In this document: in pieces, positions 33,481 to 42,936 of the stretch
Layout: every line of letters starts with the position of its first letter
How positions within the stretch are numbered: the first letter of the stretch is position 1
NCBI GenBank assembly: GCA_031841125.1
Contig: CM063114.1
Coordinates: 26,357,266 to 26,421,265 of the forward strand
DNA length: 64,000 nucleotides
Direction of reading: 5' to 3'
Source of the DNA: Acanthococcus lagerstroemiae
Taxonomy: Eukaryota; Arthropoda; Insecta; Hemiptera; Eriococcidae
Position numbers and translations under genes: made by a program
The notes under the pieces: generated by a model
Databases searched by the model: none
What the model saw: the letters and a program-made list of their open reading frames with translations, nothing else
Told to the model about the DNA's origin: nothing

Positions 33481-35828
33481 ACCCCCGGCCTTTGTCCTCA
33501 TTCATGTCCTCCCTACTGCCTTTGAAATGGCGATTTTTTTTTAAATTTTGCCAACTAATGGTCCAAAATGCCGGCCAAATGGTCAAATGTGCGTAATGTC
33601 GACTCTATTCCTGGGAAGTGTTCACCCCACTTGCTGTGCCTCTGTTTAAGACTGATCAGATTCTTTCAAAACTTATTCTAACCCTTTGAAAATGCACTCA
33701 GACTGGTAAAACTTTTTTGGTCGACTTAGGACCTAACAAACACTTTTGGAACTCGCGTAGCCTATGCCAGGACTCGTCAGTTCCTTTCAGATGGCTTTGA
33801 AATGGTGATGCTCATTTAGGCTTCAAAAAATACCATTCAGACTATGGACAGGCTGGTTCATGCTTTATCTGACGCTCTCAAAATCGGCGCACATGCTGCG
33901 GCATTTTTCAGAGGAATATTGGCTGCAGGAGCCTCAATATTGACTTTTGGAAAAGGTAGACCTGAGAAATCAGTGCATCGAGCGTTTCGGCTGTAACTAG
34001 AGAACGTCGAACAGACACGCCAAACCAGGTCTGATGAGTTCTATCAACACGTACTCCGGAACCAAGCAATGGCCAGGCCCAACATTCACCTAAATAACAT
34101 TCGCCGACTCTGGGAAATCTTGAAAACCTTATCGGATTTATCCTTCCTTCCTAGTCATCGAAAACGTGGGATCTCTCTCCCTTCTCGTAAGGTCCAGACA
34201 TGTCAATGCCACGCATCAAGCCTTTGCTACCAGAAACAGCGTTTTTGCGCCGCGTTTTGACGATGCTCGCCACAGGCCACCAAAGGCGTATCCTCCAAAT
34301 TTCCGAGTACTCCTTCACTGTTTCTAAAAAGATTTTTTTGTTCATTATCAACCCGGCCGCAGGTTCATCTAAATTCTAACTCTCATTGTCTTCGTTCCTC
34401 TCTCGATTTTAAATCGTGTTGAGCGTGACGAATGCGCGTCCGAACGAACGGTACTTCGAATCCTTTTTTCGTCATCCTTTCATCATCGACCTGACGTACA
34501 GAAACAACCGTCACTCCGGCGCATTTCTGGAAAGACGTAACGCCCGCGAAAAGCCTCCAAAAAAATGTATAGAAAATGCAGATTGTAAAAAAAAAAGCCG
34601 AATCGTTGTACAAAAGGGTCTGAATATGTACCTATATAGTTGCGTATACATATATGCGGAGATAATATAACCTTTTAATGGAATCTCGCAGAGAGGGTAA
34701 AAACGTTCGCACAAAATCCCTGTTTAGGGTTTAGACGTCATGTCGTTTGGTAAAATCCTACCACTACCGTGCATAAGAAAAGATAGCGCACCGCCATGCC
34801 TCGCCTCCAGCGCTTTTACTTCGCCTGTCTGTTGTATTAAGGTTATACGGTAAGCTCCACCTAGGTGTCACGGTTTCGAACCCCTCACTTCCTATTAAAT
34901 CCCTTCATTCTTAACAAAACACGTCACACTTCATCCTTTACTATTGTTATATCCTGCGGCTTTTCTTTCTCGGTACGCCCGGCCCTGCCTGGCCCGGTAT
35001 CGAACTGCTGGCTGTCTGTCTCTTTCTCTCCCGGTATGTACATGGAAAAAGAAGAAAGAAAGAAAAAAAAAAGGAAAAAAATGTATATTACGATATTTTA
35101 CGTAGGAACGCCGTCGTCTACCCCGGCCTACTGCGTTCCATTTCTCCGAGGGGGCCTTTCCTGTATGTCGTACCACCCCCCACCTGTTCGGTGCTCACCC
35201 CGGCACAATCGGCTGCACTGAAATTCGTCTGCTTTTGCAGCGTCGCTCGCATACTTGTGTATAATTTTATCGGCACGCCGGATGTAATATTTTAATTAAA
35301 AAAATAGAACGCGTCGGCTAACCCTTAAGAAAGGCCTGCTACTGGGGTACACTTGCTCGTTATATAGCGTCTGGATGTGTTCGCGTTTCGCATTTCTCGC
35401 GCAGACCGACGCGGTGCCGCGTACATTATGGCATTTCAGAGTGCATCCGGGAAAAGCGCAAGTATTATTCGTGTAAATCATAAATGCAAGGCGACCCGGT
35501 GCGATACGACGAGAGAATTACATGCAACCATCAACGCACGTAATAAATTTCGAAGACTCCGAGGGTAACCGCGCGACACGACTATGCAGTGTGCACAACT
35601 TATCCTGATATGCTGCGAGAAACGATTTTCATTCACATTACTGGATTCACCTGTTCAGTATCTTTTTGATCGCCGAGAAGATTTCAAAAGATAATAAAGT
35701 AAATAGAATCGAAATAGTACTTGGTAACTCGGTAGCGCCCTCTATCAAAAACTGTGTCCTACCTACTGATCAGTAGTAGGACAGTAGCGCAGTATGTTAC
35801 TACATATAACCACTACAGCTCCAAAATA
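33481..35828. other. No gene recognised; CpG-rich at 34.4-35.6 kb
   Basis: 33.5-34.35 kb has short ORFs and degenerate phrases shared with 13.2 kb. 34.4-35.6 kb is CpG-rich, unique-looking and partly purine-rich (AAGAAAGAAAGAAAAA near 35050). Open frames there have no domain. It could contain a conserved non-coding element. Confidence 0.35.
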
Positions 35829-36210
35829 TAGGGGAGAGTTGCCCAAGTCGGACCACTTTTTCTTTGGAGGCTTCTAACTCAGCCGTCGTTGCACGGAATT
35901 TGAAGTGTGGTATATCACTGGAAAGGGCATACATCTGGCTACCTTCGATAAACATTTGAAAACTCCATGATTATTAGGACGCCGTGGAGACAAGTTTTAA
36001 GAAAAAGTTCCAGAGGTGGTCCAATTTGAGAGCCGTGCCTTAAGTTGGACCATAGGTTCTAAAGTTGGACCAGGCATAAAAAAAGGATGAAAAAGTGTGT
36101 AAATGCTGAAAAATTGTATTTAAAAATATGTAGAGTCAATGAAATTAGGCTATAAGTCAAAAGTAAACATTAATGGTAATGGTTTGAAAAATATGAGCAG
36201 ATACAGTGCC

Positions 36211-36739
36211 CTAATATATGTTATAATCGCAGATGTCAAGCAGCAGGAAAGCAATCTGCCGGTTCTGACGTGAGGTCGTTCCTAAATTAACACCAGAGAC
36301 ATGCTTTACAACAGAGGAGACAGGAATCCATTCCAAATCGGGTTTATCAAGAAAGTGGAAAATCCCGTCTTTTTTGTGCCGTAAAAATTCAAAATAAGCC
36401 GAGCCCTTCTCGTTGTTCATTTCTCGTAAACAACCAATATAATGCTTGGTAGGCACTTTGCCTTCCTGTAAAGAGAATTCCGTTATGTAGTAACCTCCTA
36501 CAAAAAGTTTGAATTTCTCTTGCTCAATGTCTGAACACGTTTCCTCATCAGGTGAGTCCGATGCTAGATTAAGAGGAGCAATCTCTTCATCCGAGCTGGA
36601 TGAATCGTCACTTGAAGGTAGTTTGCGCAGTCGACCTCTTTTTCTCATAGGCTGAACAGCGGACTTGACAGATCCGCTAGTACTTGGGCGAGCATCATCA
36701 CCAATGTCCCAACATAAACGTTTGCTTGCCAAAGTGGAT
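36211..36739 (-). pseudogene. Pogo-type transposase, exon 4 (C-terminal extension)
   Basis: The exon follows a textbook acceptor (T-rich tract then CTAG at 36740-36743). Phase 2 of the upstream exon joins to give KSTLASKRLC, and the frame is open for 175 residues to a TAA at 36211. It contains a Ser/Asp/Glu-rich acidic tract (SSDDSSSSDEEIAPLN) after a basic KRGRLRK patch, then a compact segment with FKLFVGGYYITEF, KHYIGCLREMN and FHFLDKPDLEWIPVSSVV, ending in VNLGTTSRQNRQ. Classical pogo/Tigger transposases lack this. The tail is shared in style with transposases that keep long accessory C-termini. Function unknown; the intact frame suggests recent selection or recent insertion. Confidence 0.75.
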
Positions 36740-36805
36740 CTAGAAAAAAAAAAATTGAAATTCATCTACTCGACAAATGCTACAGGTAAAAAAAATGATA
36801 CCTAC

Positions 36806-36907
36806 TTCTTGGGAGCCAATTCTCCGACTCCAGATGCTTTCATAGTTTTTCTGACAGAGGTTGTTTCTGAGATGCGGCCGGACCATTTTTTTCGAGCTTC
36901 TCTTTCT
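36806..36907 (-). pseudogene. Pogo-type transposase, exon 3 (102 nt)
   Basis: A short exon is bounded by acceptor TTTACAG (ending 36908) and donor GTAGGT (from 36805). In the phase set by its neighbours it reads EREARKKWSGRISETTSVRK then TMKASGVGELAPKK, a basic Lys/Arg-rich linker. Joining with exon 2 (ends GC) and exon 4 (starts A) keeps one frame throughout, which supports the splice model. Introns 2 (36908-36981) and 3 (36740-36805) are 66-74 bases, typical of insect short introns. Confidence 0.7.
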
Positions 36908-36981
36908 CTGTAAACCAAAAGATAGGCCCAAATAAGAAATTTGAACCTAAATAGTTTTGAGCACATAAAATGGATACTCAC

Positions 36982-38472
36982 GCTTCTGTATGCTCGGTTT
37001 CTTCCAATTTGTTTTTTTAGGGACTCGACGTCAATTCCTCGGCTTCTTGAAGTGGACGTCCTCGCTTTTTCTTACCACTGGAAGTAGTTGGCACTGTGGG
37101 TACGGGCGAGATTTGTTGGATTATGTCTTTCACCGATGATGATGTCGGTTGTGGATCTGGCTCCACATCTGCTGCGGCTACATTTACTGCATCCTCATTC
37201 ACTTCTTCGACATTCACGATTTCAAAATCATCCCAATCATTTTCGGCCTCAGGATCAACATTCATCGCATCCGCAGTAGCATATGCATGTTCTGGGAAAC
37301 GTAGCATATCAATTGGCCAAATACCAGAACTGCGAAATGCACTCTCAGCATTGCCGAGAAGCGCCGCTCTATAATAGGCCTCTTTGAATAGAGTCGGGAT
37401 TTGGTAAATGGATATGGTTTTACCAGGATTTTCAATTAACCATCCTTTCTCAGCACTGGCACGGAATCCTTGAAGAGGACCAAAAAAGGCAACATCCAAC
37501 GGTTGCAATCGATGGGTGGTGTGACTTGGTAACTGGAGCATAACAATACCATTCTCACGACAAAATTTTATTGCTTGCAGATTTTTTGAGTGGGTTGTAT
37601 GACTGTCAAGAAGAAGAAGAACTGGGCGCTCTATACTGCAATTAATATGATTCTGAAAATGACGCAACCATTCCAGAAAAAGTTCTTTGTTGATATAGCC
37701 AGTATCTGAAATGCGAACAATAATACTCCCTCGAGGCTTTCCAATTTCCAGTGCTGAAGGTACCTCTTTCTGGCTCTTATTGCTCATTTTGAAAATGAGC
37801 ATCGGGGGTACATAATTACCAGTCACGTTGATACAACAAACTGCTGTTGAATTTGTTCCTCTCTCCGCACTTTTCACACCACCGACCTGTCATTTTCCTT
37901 TCTGTCCTACAATTTTCCGCACTGTTTTTTGAACAGTCGAAATCCCGGTCTCATCGACATTAATTACCTGCTCAGGTCCTAAATGAAATCTATTGACAAG
38001 CTCGGTCAACTTCTCAAAGAATCCCTCGACTCGTTTTCTCGAAAATCCTTTTATTCTGGCCATTGACGTCAGCTCTGGAGTTCGGAGACTCAGTTCAGGG
38101 AACCGTCGCAAGAAGTTGTAGTACCACTTCTTCCCTGCACATTCATTAAATGGATGCTGTCCTGGCTGCATCTGTTCGGCAATATCGAAGGTTAATTCTC
38201 TGATTTCAGTAGGTGTTAGTCCGAACATTCGTTCTGCCATCAACAATATATGATTCTTCAGCTCTTCTTCAACTTCTGCAAGTAATGTCGGCGGCCGACC
38301 AAAACTTTTCTTACCATTACTGCGAGCATTTTGCTTGTGATAATGCCGTAACAGAGTCGTCTTAGGAACGCCATACAATCTTGCTACTTTATTCACACCT
38401 TCCTGTCGATCCAATGCCGCTAAGGCCTGTTCCAAGTCCATCCCACTGGCCGTATTTCGTGCGATCTGGTGC
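36982..38472 (-). pseudogene. Pogo-type transposase, exon 2: HTH plus DDD catalytic core, two in-frame stops
   Basis: This exon carries the functional heart of the transposase, which binds TIRs and catalyses cut-and-paste transposition. In order: a psq-type helix-turn-helix (DLEQALAALDRQEGVNKVAR then LYGVPKTTLLRHY, 38440-38320); a CENP-B/Tc5-type DNA-binding region (MFGLTPTEIRELTFDIAEQ..KKWYYNFLRRFPELSLR); and a DDE_1 core with INVDETG (near 37957), LLLDSHTTH (near 37607) and RLQPLDVAFFGPL (near 37490). The second and third Asp are 36 residues apart. Two stops break it: TGA at 37890-37892, right after GQKGK where relatives read on into QVGG, and TAA at 37017-37019, after which KNKLEETEHTEA continues in frame to donor GTGAGT at 36981. 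A possible extra G lies near 38442-38444 just before the first Met. Confidence 0.85.
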
Positions 38473-38929
38473 CTGAATCAAAACAATAGAGATGAAATAT
38501 CATTACTAGTATCACTGTAAAAAGGTTTACAAAGATATAAAAGTTTATTTTCCTTAAGTCACTGCTTCTACGGCTGTTGAAATATCAAAACTGAAAATTG
38601 TTATCCTAAGTTGAACCGGTTCAACTTGCGATACTTCCTTGTTTTCATTTCTTATTGTTCAAAATGCAGAATTACCGGGCTACACATTTTTTATTGCATT
38701 AGTCCGTGGCCTTGTATGTGACAGAATGCAAATAATGCAAAAATAATGCGATTTTGAGGTGGTCCAACTTAAGAAACAAAATTCGGTCCAATTAACGCAA
38801 CCACGACTATTTCGCACAAACATGGCCGTGCAAAGAGATGTATGCAGTTAATGTTTTATCTCTTTGTACAAAAAGATGGCTGAAACCATGACTAAATCAA
38901 CAATATACTGAGATATTTCATCTACTTAC

Positions 38930-38947
38930 TCTATTTCCGGTCGCCAT
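38930..38947 (-). pseudogene. Pogo-type transposase, candidate exon 1 (18 nt)
   Basis: ATG at 38947 encodes MATGNR and runs into a perfect donor GTAAGT (from 38929). The matching acceptor is TTTGATTCAG ending at 38473, giving a 457-base intron. Exon 2 then starts APDRTKYGQW in phase 0, which resembles the usual N-terminus just before the helix-turn-helix. To reach the frame of DLEQALAALD a single extra G near 38442-38444 must be skipped, so either this model is slightly wrong or that base is a frameshift mutation. Confidence 0.5.
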
Positions 38948-39590
38948 CAACTTTTCAAAATTTTCAATATGCCGAAAATACACTTTTTCGCAAGGCACCA
39001 ATTTTCATGGAAATTTTTTACACTAAAAATGATAACACAAAGCCGGCGCTCTGTGAGCAATATCGTTAGACAGCCAGCTATAACTTATCTTAGAACCAAA
39101 GCGCTACCTATCGAAGGGCTCGAGCAATTAAGGGTGGTCCAACTTATGCACCGGTTCAATATGGGCAACTCTCCCTAATATATTCTCTAAAAAACGAAAA
39201 ATTATGCGTGTATTTTATGAGCTTATTCTGCTGAAATTATGCCAAAAAATTCCCTACAAGTCAAATCATGCAAAAATATTCCCACGCAATAAGGGTTTCA
39301 TTTTACAGGGAAAAATGAAAGGAACTGCATGTCTAACATTGTAGTTTTGGTGCCTTGTATGATGACTGGTTTAGGGAGGAGTACTGCCTGTTGGTTTCCC
39401 GTTGCCTTAGGCAGGTTTATCTCGGGTTTTCCCTCGCTACATTGGTCCTTGCTATTTTTGTAGCTTAAATTGCTGTTGGCTTGCGTCACAAGCACACACG
39501 GACTGGCTTTTTAGGGCGCTCCGGGAAATCTGAAGACTGAAAGGGCGCTTCACAGAACAGAGGACGTGACAGGGACATTTATAACAAGTA

Positions 39591-40616
39591 CAGTAGAAAT
39601 CGCTTATAGCGAGTTTCAAGGGACCAAGACAAATTGCTCGCTATAACAGATACTCGCTTTAACCGGTTGTAAGGAGGTGCTCGTAATAAAAAAATGTAAT
39701 TTCAGAAAAAAAAACTTCAACATTTTTACAGTATTGTAACGTGTTGTACTTACTTACTCGTACGAGTATCATTATTTACAAATTCTGTTATCGTAGTCTG
39801 CCTAAAGTTCATTAAAAGAGTGTTCACAAATTTTTTTTCTACTGCTTCATCCAACAGTTTTAAAGCTACCATCTCACTCTCAGATAAGTCGTCATTTGTT
39901 AAACAGTACGCCTGCAATACTCCTAAAGCTGCCCGAGCTTCCGCAATGGTCGGTACCTCAGCTGTCTCCGATGGTGTTGAAGCTTCTTTTTCTTCAGCAT
40001 CTTCTCTGTCGTCCTCAATGGTAGCGTTTTGTACAATTGTCTCATCGGACAGTATTTCAGATGTAATCACATCATCGTCAGCGTGGACAAAGTCAGAAAA
40101 AGTCACTGGCATCTCCAAACCAAATTGATTAATTTCACTCGCTAACTCATCTACTGGACTCACAAAAGTGGTAGGCCTATGGTTTGTCCAGCCCGCGTGA
40201 CTGAAGCAGTTTGCTATGGTGTCACTTGTAACCGTATCCCACGCTTTCTTCAGCATGATAATGACATCTAATAGAGAGATTTCCGTCGTTACCTTTCGTT
40301 CAGCATTCTCTATCATTTTCAGTACCAAAAATCTTCGGAAGTGCATATGTACGTAATACTGTTCAGTTTAAGTAATGAAAGATTGGTACTGTACTAGTTC
40401 AAACATGAAAGAATGATGATGTGTGATATGATGTTGCTCGTTACAACAGGTATAAATTTCACATTTTGAGGGGAAAACAGCTCTTTATACCCAATATCTC
40501 GCTATAGCCGATCCTCGGTACATAAGATTTTATGGACCTCACGCCGGGTCCGAGCGATTTCCTCATTACAACCGATTGCTCGTTTCAACCGGACTCGTTA
40601 TAGATGATTTCTACTG
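39591..40616 (-). mobile_element. Internally deleted Tigger/pogo-like element
   Basis: Terminal inverted repeats CAGTAGAAATCGCTTATAGC at 39591 and, from the right end, CAGTAGAAATCATCTATAAC, both followed by a GAGT-type word. TA target duplications sit at 39589-39590 and 40617-40618. The length is 1026 bp, against about 2.5-3 kb for an autonomous element. Only the C-terminal part of the transposase remains, on the minus strand. Additional CTCGCTATA / TATAGCGAG words recur inside both ends and may be transposase sites. Confidence 0.92.
39750..40346 (-). pseudogene. Tigger-like transposase, C-terminal remnant (198 codons, open)
   Basis: The frame reads ISLLDVIIMLKKAWDTVTSD then TIANCFSHAGW, the signature that follows the DDE_1 core in Tigger-type transposases (LLDAMxxLxxAWxxVxxxTIxNCFRKAGF). 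It continues as an acidic tail (DDREDAEEKEASTPSE) and ends LLMNFRQTTITEFVN. The helix-turn-helix and catalytic core have been deleted, so it cannot catalyse transposition. The start shown (near 40346) lies within the element and is not an established translation start. The frame is intact over nearly 600 bases, so deletion is recent or the tail is tolerated. Confidence 0.85.
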
Positions 40617-40618
40617 TA

Positions 40619-41040
40619 GTGTTCCTTTAAAGGCATTTCGCATCAATGGCACGTTGATGCTACGATTTTTTTCGCGTCCCAGTATTACATATTCACATTT
40701 GCTTGATAAATGATTATATTAGCCACGTAACCCTAGCGCATTACTCATTTTGATTGGAAAAAATTCGCACAAAAGGTCTGACTGCTGAAAGATGTTGTTA
40801 AAGGTGTCTATCTGGGAGCTTCCATCATTATTTACGAAGGGCTCTACGGAAAAATAAATTTTATACGGTTTTCTTGATTTTTCTCAAAATCATAATATTC
40901 TAGGAAGAAAATACCGCAGTACAAAAATGTTCCTTGTAAAATTTTCTACAAAGCAGCCTATTACAAGAATGTACTCACAAGTGATACTTGAGGAGTTATA
41001 GGCTTAGAAATTTTGTTTTATACAAAATACTACATGTACG
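40619..41040. other. No gene recognised
   Basis: AT-rich sequence between the Tigger-like element and the last exon of the Cys-rich gene. No repeats or ORFs of note. Confidence 0.4.
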
Positions 41041-41046
41041 TGTAAT

Positions 41047-42936
41047 CATTCATCATTATCATTAGATTCGTCTACATCATCTAACTGTGAATAGCGTGAC
41101 CCCGCATTGGGGCACGACGGGTTGTGACAGGACTTGCAACCATCTGCACAAGGTTTTCCTAGAAAAAGAAAGGAGGCAGCAAACTTTCAAGTATTTTTTA
41201 GTTTAAGTTTATCTGAATGCAATCAGTGATGTCCCCATGAATTTTTGAGGGGGGGGGGAGGCTCTAAATTATGAATAATTTCCCTCATTTAAAAAACAAC
41301 ATCTCAGTCAAAGGTCATATTCGCTTCAAAATAGGTCATCGTTTATAAATTCGCAATAAAACCGCAATAAATTTATAAAAAGTACAAAAAATTTATTTTC
41401 AACAAAATGGATTAAAATTTAAAATAATTACAGACGTTACAGTGGGTACAAAGGTTTATTTAGTAAATACATTTTTTTAAAAAATCCTGAGTATTCTTAT
41501 CACTATCAGTGTGGTAGGTTAAGGAGACATAAAAATGTAACAGCAAAAAAATATTATGCAACAATTAACAACGCTATAAAATTACAACAGGGACCAATAG
41601 TAACGCTGAAGTCGGGCTTTTTTGCATTACACTTTTCAAAGTCTAATCATCGACTAGTATCTTGATGAATTTTTGATTTTACAAGACTGAATTTTGTTTA
41701 TTTTAGGTAATTTCTCGAGGAGGGGCTGAGCCCTTCCTTGATTTTCCTAAAAATTCTTGAGACGGGGCTGAGCCCCGGTAGCCCCCCCCCTATGAGAACA
41801 TCCCTGAATGCAATGAGTGCAAACCCAAAGAACGACAGAGTCACATTTATGCCTACATCCTTTCTTACAGCCGCAGAAGATTCTCGCCATCAGTTTCTGT
41901 GGAGCCATTTGAGATTCTGTTTTGACTGGCTGGAAACCTGATTCAGTTTTCATCCAGCTCCATTCCAGTGGGGAACCTTCACGATCCAGCGAAAACTGGA
42001 TTTGAGTGTACATTCGAGCGTGTTCTTCAGTGCGACCTCAATCGGTGGAAGCAAACGTAATTCCATCTTCATTCTCCCACTCATACTGCAAAACTTCTGA
42101 AATCAAAGCGCGCTCAAAGAGTCATCCTCATTTGCTCCATACAATATTTTCATGGCCTTTTCACCCGCTGCGACAACATTTTCTTTTCTACTGTCGGGAC
42201 AGTCGAAGACTTGCGATATGTGCGTTATCGTGGGAGTCAAGTTCAATGTTGCTCAAGCTGGTAATTTTACTTTTATTCAAGGGAGCCAGGTTTCTATCAC
42301 AGCCTGTAAAGACATGTAAAAAAAAAAAAAATGCTTTGTCACGATGTATTTGTTTGTCCAAGCTAAAGAATATTTTCTGGGCCACTTCACCTCTACTGGG
42401 TTTCATAAATAATAGCTCTTGATGTGTGGATTTGCCAAGGCTGTTACTAAAATAAGAAGGTCGATGTCCTCACCAACAACAGTTGTCAACTGCCCACATT
42501 CTCGTAGCCTCACGGCTTCCCGAACAATGAGGCTGTCAGCGTCATTTGGAGCAACTAGGCCTGACATTTCGTTTGCTGTCAAATGTGCTCTCAGCATTTC
42601 AAAGAATTGACTTTTATTCACGTTGTTAGCGAGAACTAACTCTTGCTTGAGTGTGAAAGGAGTTGTTTCGACTGCCAAAATGTCTGGAGCCCTTGCAGTG
42701 TAACGTCTGCTTCATTCCGAATGAGACAATGTTTTATTATATCGCATTTTCATGCTTGAGTGATTGGTGAGCGGGAGTGAGGTGTTTTTAGTTTCGACTC
42801 TTGTTGGGGGGGGTACCATTTGACCTTGGACCTTGTCATCTTGGTTAAATGGCAATTTTCGCGTGTAATGTTGAAGAAAAAACTCATTAAAGCTTGCATC
42901 TTTACGAGCCAACATTTGAAGTCCAAAGATTGACAA
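41047..42936 (-). pseudogene. Decayed TE gene: PIN-like acidic region plus Cys-rich C-terminus
   Basis: Minus-strand pieces in order. 42936-42712 reads LQMLARKDASFNEFFLQHYT. 42678-42403 reads LANNVNKSQFFEMLRAHLTA, then NDADSLIVREAVRLRE and VVGEDIDLLILVTAL. A frameshift near 42410 leads to KPSRGEVAQKIFFSLDK and FTGCDRNLAPLNKSKITSL (42406-42188). A further piece near 41990-41820 has IFCGCKKGCRHKCDSVVLWV then CTHC. A last piece, 41159-41047, after acceptor TTTTTCTAG, reads GKPCADGCKSCHNPSCPNAG. The GEDxDLL / FTGCDTT / CxCKxGC series is a recurrent uncharacterised insect TE-associated protein with a PIN-like acidic site and tesmin-like Cys motifs. Function unproven. Frameshifts and a MITE (41224-41806) disrupt it. 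Confidence 0.7.
41224..41806. mobile_element. hAT-type MITE, family C
   Basis: 583 bp. The left end is CAGTGATGTCCCCATGA and the right end, read inward, CAGGGATGTTCTCATAG. A perfect 8-bp target duplication AATGCAAT lies at 41216-41223 and 41807-41814. G tracts (about 10 at the left, C tract at the right) lie just inside the ends. There is no ORF. It interrupts the Cys-rich gene immediately after the CTHC codons, so it is younger than that gene's insertion. Confidence 0.9.

Larger units (their letters stand above)
35831..39175 (-). mobile_element. Nearly complete pogo-type transposon (3.35 kb)
   Basis: The terminal inverted repeats are GGGGAGAGTTGCCCAAG at 35831 and, at the right end, the reverse complement of GGGAGAGTTGCCCATA, with one extra G at the left. 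Both ends abut TA (35829-35830 and 39176-39177), the target of Tc1/mariner/pogo elements. Subterminal copies of TGGTCCAACTTA (or its complement) lie at about 35845, 36014, 36041, 36061 (left) and 38756, 38783, 39132 (right). One minus-strand gene fills the interior (see the split transposase entries). The flanks match no other element, so the unit appears complete but mutated. Confidence 0.92.
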
